This document shows, one piece after another, positions 43,580 through 52,102 of a stretch of 64,000 nt of DNA (the first letter of the stretch is position 1; each line of letters starts with the position of its first letter). The notes beneath the pieces were generated by a model. The model ran no database searches and was not told where the DNA came from. It saw nothing but the letters and a program-made list of their open reading frames with translations. This DNA comes from Gaiellasilicea sp963850995. GTDB lineage: Bacteria; Actinomycetota; Thermoleophilia; Gaiellales; Gaiellaceae. The position numbers were made by a program, and so were the translations under genes. The stretch is from assembly GCA_963850995.1 (NCBI GenBank), contig CAWKNQ010000018.1, positions 1-64,000 on the forward strand, read 5' to 3'.

Positions 43580-45265
43580 GTGACGCCTCGTGAGGTCACC
43601 GGGAAGTCCGGAGGGGAGCCGCCCAGCGTGGACCGAGCCGACCTAGTGAAGCGCGGCCGCGAGGCGCAGGCCGGGCGGGCCTGGCGCGAGGCCTACGAGC
43701 TGCTGGCCGCGGCCGACGAGGCAGCGCCTCTGCAGGCCGAGGATCTCGAGGCGCTGGCGACGGTGGCCTTCATGCTCGGCCGCGAAGAGGACGACATGCG
43801 CATCCTCGAGCGCGCCCATCACGCGCACCTTGCGGCGGGCGAGGAGACGCAGGCGGCGCGCTGTGCGTTCTGGATCGGGATGACCCTGGCCGACCGCGGC
43901 GCGCTGGGCCCGGCGAGCGGTTGGCTCGCCCGCAGCGAGCGCCTCGTCTCGGACCGCGATTGTGTCGAGAAGGGCTACCTGCTCGTGCCGGCGATGCTCC
44001 AGCTCGCGGGTAGCGGCGACCTTGAGGCCGCCTGGGCGGCCGCGCTCGAGGCCGGTGAGATCGCCCAGCGCTTCGGCGACGCAGACCTGCTCGCTCTCGC
44101 CCTCATGGGCCAGGGGCGCATGCTGCTGGCGCAGGGGCGGGTAGAGGAGGGTCTTGCGCGGCTGGACGAGGCGATGGTCGCCGTCACCGCAAACGAACTG
44201 ACGCCTCCCGTCACCGGCCTCATCTACTGCGGTCTCATCGCCGGCTGTCATGAGGTCTACGACCTGCGCAGGGCCCACGAGTGGACCGCCGCTCTGGCGA
44301 GCTGGTGCGACCAGCAGCCCGACCTCTCTGTCTACACCGGCGAATGCCTCGTCCATCGAGCGGAGGTGCTGCAGCATCAGGGTGCGTGGCGAGACGCACG
44401 GGAGGAGGCGGAGCGTGCCAGCAGGCGGTTCGCGGAGCGTCTCGGCTCGAGCCGGTCAGCGGCGGGTCAGGCCGCCTACAGGCAGGGCGAGCTCCATCGC
44501 CTGCTCGGCGAGTCGGCGGCCGCTGCGGGCGCGTACCGTGAGGCAAACCGGCTCGGCTGGGAGCCGCAGCCGGGGTTCGCGCTGCTACGACTCGCCGAGG
44601 GCGATCGCGAAGCCGCGGCGGCGGCGATCCGCCGGGCCCTCGGGGAGACGACCGAGCCGATGAAGCGGGCGGGCCTGCTGCCCGCGTTCGTCGAGATCAT
44701 GCTCGCGGTCGGCGAGATCGAGGAGGCGCGGCGCGCTTGCCTCGAGCTCGAGGAGTGCGCCGACGGTTCCGGATCTGTCATGTTGAGCGCGCTGGCCGCA
44801 CAGACGCGCGGGGCGGTCGCGCTGGCTGACGGCGACCCCTCGCTCGCTCTAGCCGAGCTCCGTCGGGCCGGCCGGATCTGGCACGAGCTCGGGGCTCCGT
44901 ACGAGTCTGCGCGTGCGCGAGTCCTCGTCGCGCTGGCGTGCCGGCAGCTCGGAGACAAGGACGCCGGCGAGCTGGAGCTGGACGCGGCGCGTCGCGCATT
45001 CGAGGAGCTCGGCGCCGCCCCGGACCTCGCGCGCACGGATGCGCTCGCCGGTCGCGCCGCGGTGCGGGCGGCGGGCGGGTTGACCGCGCGGGAGCTGGAG
45101 GTCGTCAGGCTCGTCGCGACGGGCAAGACGAACCGGGCGATCGCGAACGAGCTCGTGATCAGCGAGAAAACGGTGGCCCGCCACGTGAGCAACATCTTCG
45201 CCAAGCTCCATGTCTCGTCCAGGTCGGCGCTGACCGCGTACGCCTACGAGCACGACGTCGTGTAG
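43580..45265 (+). CDS. TPR-containing LuxR-family transcriptional regulator
   Basis: Up to 561 residues: helical TPR-like repeats from about 30 to 470 (each Ala/Leu/Glu-rich, for example AREEAERASRRFAERLGSS), then the LuxR HTH GLTARELEVVRLVATGKTNR and KTVARHVSNIFAKL. There is no receiver domain and no ATPase, so activity is probably set by a protein or ligand bound to the repeats. GTG 43580 has a GATAAT box eight bases upstream (leaderless start); GTG 43628 has a clear ribosome site (GGAGGGGAG), so either may be used. It precedes two monooxygenase genes, the likely targets. Confidence 0.85.
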   Translation: MTPREVTGKSGGEPPSVDRADLVKRGREAQAGRAWREAYELLAAADEAAPLQAEDLEALATVAFMLGREEDDMRILERAHHAHLAAGEETQAARCAFWIGMTLADRGALGPASGWLARSERLVSDRDCVEKGYLLVPAMLQLAGSGDLEAAWAAALEAGEIAQRFGDADLLALALMGQGRMLLAQGRVEEGLARLDEAMVAVTANELTPPVTGLIYCGLIAGCHEVYDLRRAHEWTAALASWCDQQPDLSVYTGECLVHRAEVLQHQGAWRDAREEAERASRRFAERLGSSRSAAGQAAYRQGELHRLLGESAAAAGAYREANRLGWEPQPGFALLRLAEGDREAAAAAIRRALGETTEPMKRAGLLPAFVEIMLAVGEIEEARRACLELEECADGSGSVMLSALAAQTRGAVALADGDPSLALAELRRAGRIWHELGAPYESARARVLVALACRQLGDKDAGELELDAARRAFEELGAAPDLARTDALAGRAAVRAAGGLTARELEVVRLVATGKTNRAIANELVISEKTVARHVSNIFAKLHVSSRSALTAYAYEHDVV

Positions 45266-45274
45266 GCGCCTACA
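45261..45274. promoter_or_regulatory. 14-bp perfect palindrome at the stop of the LuxR gene
   Basis: TGTAGGCGCCTACA contains the TAG stop codon of the regulator and lies about 85 bases before the monooxygenase start. Its size and symmetry suit a LuxR-type dimer site. Confidence 0.4.
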
Positions 45275-45336
45275 TAGAACTACCCACGTCGGGCAGCGCG
45301 CTGATTTGGGTGTTCCGCCCGAAGCCGCAGCGCCTG

Positions 45337-45358
45337 TCGCCCCGTAGGCTCGGGGCGA
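45337..45358. promoter_or_regulatory. 8-bp stem hairpin abutting the monooxygenase start codon
   Basis: TCGCCCCG, loop TAGGCT, CGGGGCGA ends one base before ATG 45360. The loop TAGGCT is also a TANNNT -10 box at leaderless spacing, so this may be promoter DNA rather than an RNA hairpin. Confidence 0.4.
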
Positions 45359-45359
45359 G

Positions 45360-46436
45360 ATGGCGTTCGAGACTGTGATCGTCGGCGGCGGGCAGGCCGG
45401 TCTCGCGGTGGGGTACCACCTGGCGAGGCAGGATAGGACGTTCGCGATCGTGGACGGGGGCGAGCGGGTAGGCGACACGTGGCGGAAGCGCTGGGACTCG
45501 CTCGGGCTGGTCACGCCCGCCCGCTACTCGGGACTGCCGGGCTGGCCCTTCCCGGCACCGGGCGAGTCACACCCGACCAAGGATGGCGTCGCCGACTACA
45601 TCGAAGCGTACGCAGCCCGGTTCGACCTGCCCGTCCAGACGGGCGTCCGCGTCGAGCGGCTTTCCCGGAACGGCAACGGGTTCGAGCTCGTGGCCGGCAA
45701 CCGCCGGCTCGCGGCCGACAACGTCGTGGTGGCGACGGGCGCGTACCAGGGTCAGAGGGTGCCCGCATTCGCTGCCGAGCTCGACCCGGAGATCGTGCAG
45801 CTTGATTCGACCACCTACCGGAACCCGTCCCAGCTGCAGGAGGGCGGGGTGCTCGTCGTCGGGGCCGGCCAGTCGGGTGCGGAGATCGCCTTCGACGTGT
45901 CCGACTCGCATCGAACCTGGCTCTCGGGCAAGGACGTCGGCCAGATCCCGGTTAGCTTCGGCGGCCTGCTGGACCGGTTGCTGACGCCGCCGTTCTGGTT
46001 TCTGGCTTCGCACGTGCTCACGGTGGGGACGCCGATCGGCCGCAAGATCCGGCCGAAGGCGATCCGGACGGCGGCGCCGCTCGAGCGGATCCGGTCGAAG
46101 GAGCTGGCGGCAGCCGGGATCGAGCGCGTGCCGCGGACGGTCGGCGTGCGCGACGGATCCCCTGAGCTCGAGGACGGCCGCGTCCTGGACGTGGCGAACG
46201 TGATCTGGTGCACGGGCTTCCGTGCCGACTACGAGTGGATCGACTTGCCGGTGTTCGACGACGAGGGAGAGCCGCGGTACGAGCGCGGGGTGGTGGAGAG
46301 CCAGCCCGGCCTGTACTTCGTCGGCCGGTTCTTCCTCTACGGGTTCACCTCTGCCCTACTCGGCGGGGTCGGGAGGGACGCCGAGCACATCGCCAACCAC
46401 ATCGCCGCGCGCGCGTCGCCGGACGTACGCTCCTGA
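45360..46436 (+). CDS. Flavin-containing monooxygenase (CzcO/TrkA-like)
   Basis: A 358-residue protein with two Rossmann dinucleotide motifs: FAD-binding IVGGGQAGLAVGYHLA at residues 7-22 and NADPH-binding LVVGAGQSGAEIAFDV near 165, plus the linking motif VVVATGAYQ. The layout matches single-component class B flavoprotein monooxygenases that hydroxylate amines, sulfides or do Baeyer-Villiger reactions. No ribosome site is seen, in keeping with a leaderless mRNA. A second monooxygenase follows four bases downstream. Confidence 0.85.
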   Translation: MAFETVIVGGGQAGLAVGYHLARQDRTFAIVDGGERVGDTWRKRWDSLGLVTPARYSGLPGWPFPAPGESHPTKDGVADYIEAYAARFDLPVQTGVRVERLSRNGNGFELVAGNRRLAADNVVVATGAYQGQRVPAFAAELDPEIVQLDSTTYRNPSQLQEGGVLVVGAGQSGAEIAFDVSDSHRTWLSGKDVGQIPVSFGGLLDRLLTPPFWFLASHVLTVGTPIGRKIRPKAIRTAAPLERIRSKELAAAGIERVPRTVGVRDGSPELEDGRVLDVANVIWCTGFRADYEWIDLPVFDDEGEPRYERGVVESQPGLYFVGRFFLYGFTSALLGGVGRDAEHIANHIAARASPDVRS

Positions 46437-46440
46437 GAGC

Positions 46441-47536
46441 GTGCGCGTGCTCGTCGTCGGTGCGGGGATCGCCGGCCTCGCGCTGGCCCGCGCACTCCGG
46501 CTGCGCGGCAGTAACCGAATTGCTCGTCGTCGAGAGGTCCGCCCAGTGGAGCGAGGCCGGGGCAGGCCTGTTCCTGCCGGGGAACGCCGGCCGGGCGCTG
46601 CGTGAGCTCGGTGTCTGGCCGGCGGTGGCTGCACGGGCCAACCCGATCACGCGGCAGCGCTTCCTCGACCACCGCGGCCGTACCCTGGCCGAGATCGACG
46701 TCGCGCGGTTCTGGGACGGCGTCGGCGGCTGCGTCGCGATGGAGCGGGCGGCGCTGCACGAAGTGCTGCGGGAGGCGATCGGGGACGTACCGGTCCGGCT
46801 CGGCACGTCGGTGACGAGCCTGGAGGACGGCGCCGCGCCGCGAGCGTCTTTCTCGGACGGCTCGAGCCGCAGCTATGACGTCGTCGTCGGCGCCGACGGC
46901 GTCCATTCGACGATCCGCAGCCTCGCCCTGGGCGGTCCAGCTGCCCGGTACGTCGGTCAGGCGTGCTGGCGCTACGTCGCCCACGGCTTTCCCGAGCTCG
47001 ACGGCTGGACGGTCTGGCTGGGCCCGGGCTGTTCGTTCCTCACCGTCGCACTCGGTGAAGGGGCGGTGTACTGCTACGCGGACGTCAGCACCGCAGATCC
47101 GGCGAGCGCCGACCGCGACGGCTGGCGGGAGACGTTCGCCGGGTTCGCCGACCCGGTTCCGCGCCTGCTCGAACAGGCCGGCGACGCGTACTTCGCCCCG
47201 ATCGAGGAAGTTGCGGCGCCGAGCTGGACGTCCGGGCACGTGGTGCTCGTCGGCGATGCGGCGCACGCCAGCTCGCCGAACATGGCGCAGGGCGCGGCGA
47301 TGGCGGTCGAGGACGGGCTCGTGCTGGCCGAGCTGCTCGGCGCCGACCAACCCGTCGAGCAGGCGCTGGCCGAGTACGGGCGCCGGCGCCGGCCCCGGGT
47401 GGCGTTCGTGCAGGAGCAGACCCATCGCCGTGACAGGACGAGAAGCCTGCCCGCGTTCGTCCGCAATCTCACTCTGCGCCTTGCCGCCGAGCGCATCTTC
47501 CGCTCCAACTACGAGCCTCTACGAGCTCTGCCGTAG
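46441..47536 (+). CDS. FAD-dependent monooxygenase (PHBH-type), frameshifted
   Basis: GTG 46441 begins VRVLVVGAGIAGLALARALRL, the FAD Rossmann motif. One base off near 46500 moves to TELLVVERSAQWSEAGAGLF. The rest is intact: DG motif VVVGADGVHSTIRSL, GD motif HVVLVGDAAHASSPNMAQGA. About 365 residues. PHBH-type enzymes hydroxylate aromatic or related substrates with NAD(P)H. It follows the class B monooxygenase in one operon, so the two may act in sequence on one compound under control of the upstream LuxR regulator. Confidence 0.85.
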
Positions 47537-47538
47537 CC

Positions 47539-48075
47539 GTGATCCCGTTCGACGAGCCCACCGCGATCGTCACCGAGCGTCTCCGACTGTTCCCTCTGCG
47601 CGCCGAGGACGCCGGCGACCTGGCCGTGGTTCTGGACGACGCACGGCTGCACGAGCTCACCGGCGGCCGGCCCGCGACCCGCTCAGAGCTGCGCGACCAC
47701 TACGCTCGGCTCGCCGCCGGCTCGTCGAAGCCCGACGAGGCGTGGCTCACCTGGGTCGTCCGTGGCTGCGTGGACGCGCAGCCGATCGGGACCGTGCAGG
47801 CCGCTCTGACAGCACGGGCCGGCCGCTGGATCGCCCGCATCTCGCTCGTCGTCGGCGTTGCCTGGCAGAGGCACGGGTATGCGTCGGAAGCGGCCAGCGC
47901 GGTCGTCGATTGGCTGTGGCGGCACGGCGCGAACGACGTCGTCGCCCACGTCGATACCCGCGATCGAGCCGCGGAGATCGTGGCGGCGCGAGCAGGGCTC
48001 GAGCCGACCGACGATCGGATCGGCAACGAGCAGGTGTGGCGCCCGCTCGCAGCGCCTCAGCCGACGATGAGGTGA
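47539..48075 (+). CDS. GNAT-family N-acetyltransferase (RimJ/RimL-like)
   Basis: A 178-residue protein with TERLRLFPLRAEDAGDLA at the N-terminus, the acetyl-CoA pyrophosphate-binding loop WQRHGYASEAA (Q/RxxGxG/A), and the helix/strand pair VVDWLWRHGANDVVAHVD. GTG 47539 is three bases after the monooxygenase stop, so it completes the operon. Likely acetylates an amine or protein N-terminus. Its end overlaps the convergent QueA gene by 19 bases. Confidence 0.85.
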   Translation: MIPFDEPTAIVTERLRLFPLRAEDAGDLAVVLDDARLHELTGGRPATRSELRDHYARLAAGSSKPDEAWLTWVVRGCVDAQPIGTVQAALTARAGRWIARISLVVGVAWQRHGYASEAASAVVDWLWRHGANDVVAHVDTRDRAAEIVAARAGLEPTDDRIGNEQVWRPLAAPQPTMR

Positions 48076-49088
48076 CTGTCGCCGAACTCGTGCCAGCGGT
48101 AGCCGTGCTCGACCGCGGCGGCGTAGCTCCGCGCGACCAACGTCGCCCCGGCGGCGGCACGCAGGAGGTCGAGATGCGACGCCTCGGGCTCGTGCAGGCC
48201 GGTGAGCAGCCCATCGACCGACCACAGGCCCCGCTCCGGCGTCACGACGAGGTTCGTCCAGCCCTGATCGGGCTCGACCGTGCCGTCCGGCTGGGCCACC
48301 GTCTCGAGCGCGCGAACGACGGTCGTCCCGGTGGCGATCACGCGGCCGCCCCAGCCGTGGACGGCGTTCACGAGCCGGGCGGTCGACTCGGGGACGCGGA
48401 AGCGCTCGGGATACGGCGGCTCGTGGCGCTCCGGTGACGAGACGCCGGTGTGCAGCGTCAGCGGGGCGACGAGCACGCCGCCGGCGACGAGCCGCGTGAG
48501 CAGCTCCGCCGTGAAAGGCCTGCCGGCGCTCGCCATCTCAGCGCTGCCGGGCTCGAGGGCGTAGACGTTCTGGTAGGCCGAGAGCGGCCAGCGGCGTGGG
48601 ACGTAGTCGTAGCGGATCGGACGGCCGTGCTCCTCGAGGAAGGCCTCGAGCGGCACGGGCAGCTCGAGGCGGGCGAGCCAGAGGCGGCCGGCCGTGAACG
48701 GAACGAGGATCTGCGCCGTCCCGCCGTCCGGGAGCGTCAGCCGCTCGCCGGCCTCGCCGCCGCCGAACGGCGCGTCGCCGTGACGGAGCTCGACGACCCA
48801 GCGGCCGTCGGCGTCGTGTCCCGGCTCCGGGGTCGAGAGTCGCAGCTCGAGCTCGGTGCCGTCCGCGCGCATCGCCGGCACCGCCGCCGGGAGGGTGGCG
48901 GAGGTGTTGAGGACGAGCAGGTCGCCCGGCTCGAGGAACTGCGGCAGGTCGTGGAAGCGGCTGTGGACGATGCTCCCGTCGGAGCGGTCGGTGACGAGCA
49001 GGCGCACCCCGTCGCGGGCGAGCCCGCCGGCCTCGGGGGGCTCGTGCGCGTCGAGGCGAGCCGCCAAGTCCAGCGCCTGGATGCTCAT
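48057..49088 (-). CDS. queA: S-adenosylmethionine:tRNA ribosyltransferase-isomerase (QueA)
   Basis: From ATG 49086-49088 the protein has 343 residues: N-terminal LLVTDRSDGSIVHSRFHDLP and LEPGDLLVLNTSATLPAA, central PIRYDYVPRRWPLSAYQNVY, and the core motifs LTLHTGVSSPERHEPPYPER, VIATGTTVVRALE, TNLVVTPERGLWSVDGLLT. QueA adds the epoxycyclopentanediol group of queuosine to tRNA using SAM. The tetrad HTGVGTF of classical QueA reads HTGVSSP here, and no other queuosine genes are nearby, so this may be a QueA-like variant with a different target. Its ATG overlaps the SDR stop. Confidence 0.85.
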   Translation of the reverse strand: MSIQALDLAARLDAHEPPEAGGLARDGVRLLVTDRSDGSIVHSRFHDLPQFLEPGDLLVLNTSATLPAAVPAMRADGTELELRLSTPEPGHDADGRWVVELRHGDAPFGGGEAGERLTLPDGGTAQILVPFTAGRLWLARLELPVPLEAFLEEHGRPIRYDYVPRRWPLSAYQNVYALEPGSAEMASAGRPFTAELLTRLVAGGVLVAPLTLHTGVSSPERHEPPYPERFRVPESTARLVNAVHGWGGRVIATGTTVVRALETVAQPDGTVEPDQGWTNLVVTPERGLWSVDGLLTGLHEPEASHLDLLRAAAGATLVARSYAAAVEHGYRWHEFGDSHLIVG

Positions 49089-49759
49089 GCTGAGATCGGG
49101 ACGAGATCGCGGGCGCGGTAGAGCCCGCTCGGGAGGTCGCCCTCGACCAGCCTGAGCAGCCCAGGGACGCTCTCCTCGGGAGGCGGCCGGTCGGAGATGT
49201 CCTCGCCGGGGAAGGCCTCTTGCTGCATCTGCGTGCGCATGTCGCCCGGATCGACGGCGTAGACGCGCAGGCGCGGATGCTCGACGGCCAGCACGGCGCT
49301 GATCTGCGCCAATGCCGCCTTGGACGATCCGTAGCCGCCCCAGCCCTCGTACGCCTCGACGGCGGCGTCGGAGATCACGTTGACGATCCGCCCGCCTTCG
49401 CGGAGGTGGGGCAGGGCGAGCTGCACGAGAGCGAGCGGCGCGACCACGTTGGCCTCGTAGACGCTGCGCAGCTCCTCCAGCGGATATGTGCCGAGCGGCG
49501 GTTGCGGGCTGGGGCCGAGCAGGCTCGCGTTGTTGACGAGCAGGTCGAGCGTCCCTCCGGCAGCCTGCACGAGCTGCCGGCGATGCTCCGGGTCGGCCAC
49601 GTCCCCGGGTATCAACACGTCCTGCGGCGCTTCCGGCCACGCGCGCGAGAGCGCCTCGCCGTCGCGGGCGTCGACCACGACTCGCCATCCTCGGTCGACG
49701 AGGGCGCGGGTGAGCGCGAGGCCGAGGCCGCGCGAGGCTCCGGTGACGATCGCCTGCAC
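49085..49759 (-). CDS. Short-chain dehydrogenase/reductase
   Basis: A 224-residue classical SDR: cofactor motif VTGASRGLGLAL (TGxxxGxG), DxV motif GDVAD, NNA motif VNNASLL, catalytic Ser in VNVISDAA and Tyr-Lys in YGSSKAAL (YxxxK). Arg at positions after strand 2 (VVVDARDGE) suggests NADP(H) preference, though weakly. It is coupled by ATGA to queA downstream and follows the DUF5519 gene by three bases. Substrate unknown. Confidence 0.88.
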   Translation of the reverse strand: MQAIVTGASRGLGLALTRALVDRGWRVVVDARDGEALSRAWPEAPQDVLIPGDVADPEHRRQLVQAAGGTLDLLVNNASLLGPSPQPPLGTYPLEELRSVYEANVVAPLALVQLALPHLREGGRIVNVISDAAVEAYEGWGGYGSSKAALAQISAVLAVEHPRLRVYAVDPGDMRTQMQQEAFPGEDISDRPPPEESVPGLLRLVEGDLPSGLYRARDLVPISA

Positions 49760-49762
49760 GGC

Positions 49763-50098
49763 TCAGGCCGCCTCGACCGGCACGCCGTGGCGGGCCACGA
49801 CGCGGTCGTAGTTGAGGCGGAGCAGCGCGATCACGTCCTGCACGTCCTCGTCGGTCTCGATCGTGCGCGACGCGAAGCCGGGCCGGCCGGGAAAGACTGG
49901 GTGGTAGTCGATCCGCCCTTGCTCGAACAGGTCGGCCCAGACGTCCTTGGGGAAGCCGAAGTGGGCGATGCGGTCGCCGTGCAAGTGGCCGAGCTCGCGT
50001 TTGCCGAGCGTGAACGCGAACTCGCCTCGAACCCCTGTTCCCGCTTCCACTCCCGGCCACGACGTGACCTCGGCAGTGATCTGCTCGCTTGCCGTCAT
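49763..50098 (-). CDS. DUF5519 (luciferase-like family) protein
   Basis: A 111-residue soluble protein with motif order FAFTLGKRELGHLHGDRIAHFGF-P, DYHPVFPGRPGFASRTI and DVIALLRLNYDR, which I recognise as DUF5519, a small family with no known activity that sometimes is annotated luciferase-domain. The ATG at 50096-50098 is first in a three-gene operon with the SDR and queA. The two His in HLHGDRIAHF and the His in YHPVF are the only obvious functional candidates. Confidence 0.75.
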   Translation of the reverse strand: MTASEQITAEVTSWPGVEAGTGVRGEFAFTLGKRELGHLHGDRIAHFGFPKDVWADLFEQGRIDYHPVFPGRPGFASRTIETDEDVQDVIALLRLNYDRVVARHGVPVEAA

Positions 50099-50147
50099 GC
50101 CCTCAGGATTGCCGGAGCGCGGTCCCGACTGCCAGGCGCAATTGGTC

Positions 50148-50792
50148 CTAGGACCCTGCGAGCCCGGCGCGGACCGCGACGACCGCCGCCTGCGTCCGGT
50201 CAGTGACGCCGAGCTTCGCGAGCACGTGGCCGACGTGGGCCTTGACGGTCTTCTCGGAGACGCCGAGCTCGCGGGCGATGCGCTTGTTCGCGAAGCCTTG
50301 CGCGATCAGCACCAGCACCTCCCGCTCGCGCGGCGTCAGCCGCTCGAGCGGCTCCACTTCGCCGTCCGCGGCCAGCGTCTCGACGAGCCGCGCTGCGACC
50401 ACGGGGTCGAGCAGCGCCTCGCCGGCCTGCGCCGCGCGAATCGCGCGCACGAGCTCCTGGGGCTGCGCGTTCTTGAGCAGGTAGCCGGCAGCGCCCGAGC
50501 GGAGCGCGGGGAGGAGCTTGTCGTCGTCGAGGAAGCTCGTCAGCACGATCACGCGGGCGCCCGGCAGCCGCTCGCGCAGGGCGCGCATGGCGGCGAGGCC
50601 GTCGAGCCGCGGCATTACGAGATCCATCAGGATCACGTCGGGACGGAGCTGGGCCGCGATCTCGAGCGCCTCCTCGCCGTCGGCCGCCTCGCCTGCGACC
50701 TCGATCCCGTCCTGCAGCGTGAGGAACGACCGCAAGCCCTCGCGGACGACCGCGTGGTCGTCGACGATCAGGACCCGGATCGGCTCAGCCAT
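50148..50792 (-). CDS. NarL-family response regulator
   Basis: A 214-residue protein. The receiver domain has acidic pair D11-D12, phosphoacceptor Asp57 (ILMDLVMPR), Thr/Ser switch in VLTSF and Lys107-region KNAQP; the LuxR HTH is at 150-207 (RLTPREREVLVLIAQGFANK, SEKTVKAHVGHVLAKLGV). It is coupled to the kinase gene by an 8-base overlap. The pair resembles DevR/DevS-type redox or oxygen signalling modules, but target promoters are not evident here. Confidence 0.92.
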   Translation of the reverse strand: MAEPIRVLIVDDHAVVREGLRSFLTLQDGIEVAGEAADGEEALEIAAQLRPDVILMDLVMPRLDGLAAMRALRERLPGARVIVLTSFLDDDKLLPALRSGAAGYLLKNAQPQELVRAIRAAQAGEALLDPVVAARLVETLAADGEVEPLERLTPREREVLVLIAQGFANKRIARELGVSEKTVKAHVGHVLAKLGVTDRTQAAVVAVRAGLAGS

Positions 50793-51918
50793 CCCCGACC
50801 TCGAGGCTGACAGTCGTGCCTGCCCCCGGGGTCGAGCGGATCTCGAGCCTGCCGCCGAGGCGGCGCGCCCGCTCCTCCATCGAGGTCAGTCCGAGCGACC
50901 GGGAGCGCGACGAGGCGGCGGTCGGGTCGAAGCCCACACCGTCGTCCTCGACCTCGAGCTTGAGGAGGCCGTCGTCCGCCTGGAGCCGGACCACGATCCG
51001 GTCCGCCTGCGCGTGCTTGAGCGCGTTCTGGAGCGCTTCCTGGGCGATCCGAAGCAGCTCGCGGTCGCGCTCCGGATCCGGGGCGATGCCCTCCGGCGTC
51101 ACCAGCTCGATCTCGTGCCGGCCGAGCCGCCGCACCAGCTCGACGTGCTTCTGCAGCGCCCCGCAGAGGCCGTCGCGCTCGAGGTCGGCCGGCCGCAGCT
51201 CGAAGACGAGGGAGCGGAGCTCGTCGAGCGCTTCCTGGGCGAGGTCGCGGAGCCTCCCGACGTGCTCGCCCGCCGCGCCGGGATCCGACTCCTGCAGGGT
51301 CCGCGCCGCCTCCGCGGTCAGCAGCAGCCCGAACAGCTTCTGCGCCACGGAGTCGTGGAGGTCCAGCGCGAGCCGGTTGCGCTCCGCGACGATCGAGAGC
51401 TCGCGCGTCTGCTCGTGCAGGCGGGCGTTCGCGATCGCGATCGCGGCGTGCGCGGCGAGCAGCTGGATCAGCTCCTCGTCCTCGTCGGAGAAGTCTGCGG
51501 CACCGACCTTCTCCGTCAGATAGAAGGCGCCGATGACGCCCGACGGCGCGACGATCGGCACGCCGAGGAACGAGCGCATGTCCGGATGCCCCTTCGGCCA
51601 CCAGCCACGGAAACGCGGGTGCTCGTGGATGTCGCCGGTGCGGTAGGGCTCCTCCGTCGTGAGCATGGCGCCGAGGACGCCGTGCTGCCGTGGCAGCGGG
51701 CCGAAGGAGGCGATCAGCTCGTCGCTCATTCCCGAGGTGAGGAAGGTGCGGAAGCCGCCGTCGCCGTCGGGAAGCCCGAGCGCGGCGTAGCGGGCCTCGG
51801 CGAGCTCGCGGGCGCTGTGGACGAGCCGCTGCAGGACGTCGTCGACCGACAACTCGGCCGCGATCGCGAGGACGGCGTCGCTGACCGCCTTCAACGTCGG
51901 GTTCAGTCGCTCCGCCAT
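50785..51918 (-). CDS. GAF-domain NarL-family sensor histidine kinase
   Basis: A 377-residue soluble kinase with no membrane helix. GAF domain at about 10-168 (LGLPDGDGGFRTFLTSGMSD, RSFLGVPIVAPSGVIGAFYL), HisKA_3 with His188 in RLALDLHDSVAQKLFG, and HATPase with N-box EALQNALKHAQ and G-boxes DDGVGF and GLTSMEERA. The GAF domain could bind heme, flavin or a small molecule as in DevS, giving cytoplasmic redox sensing. ATG 51916-51918 lies 18 bases from the 164-bp inverted repeat, which therefore occupies its upstream region. Confidence 0.9.
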   Translation of the reverse strand: MAERLNPTLKAVSDAVLAIAAELSVDDVLQRLVHSARELAEARYAALGLPDGDGGFRTFLTSGMSDELIASFGPLPRQHGVLGAMLTTEEPYRTGDIHEHPRFRGWWPKGHPDMRSFLGVPIVAPSGVIGAFYLTEKVGAADFSDEDEELIQLLAAHAAIAIANARLHEQTRELSIVAERNRLALDLHDSVAQKLFGLLLTAEAARTLQESDPGAAGEHVGRLRDLAQEALDELRSLVFELRPADLERDGLCGALQKHVELVRRLGRHEIELVTPEGIAPDPERDRELLRIAQEALQNALKHAQADRIVVRLQADDGLLKLEVEDDGVGFDPTAASSRSRSLGLTSMEERARRLGGRLEIRSTPGAGTTVSLEVGDG

Positions 51919-51935
51919 GAGAGGACGATAGTCCT

Positions 51936-52099
51936 AGAGGCTTGATGTGGAATTGGCGCGCTGTGCGGGCGTTTCAGACCAAGCCAGGGCGACTCGGCGT
52001 CCGCGGCGCAGGCTGGTTGCCTGCGCGAGGGCGCCGAGGCGGTCTGGCGACGTGTCTGAGGCGGCCGCACAGCCCGCGCAGGTTTCGCATCAAGCCTCT
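51936..52099. repeat. 164-bp near-perfect long inverted repeat
   Basis: Outer arms AGAGGCTTGATG (51936-51947) and CATCAAGCCTCT (52088-52099) are perfect complements. Inside, GCTGTGCGG, TCAGAC, GCCAG, CTCGGCG and GCGCAGGC each have their complement in mirrored order, ending in the loop TGGTT at 52014-52018. The whole would fold into one long imperfect hairpin with arms of about 78 bases. It fills the divergent space between the kinase and the MFS gene. A MITE-like insertion or a structured element; no clear target-site duplication. Confidence 0.8.
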
Positions 52100-52102
52100 C
52101 GG

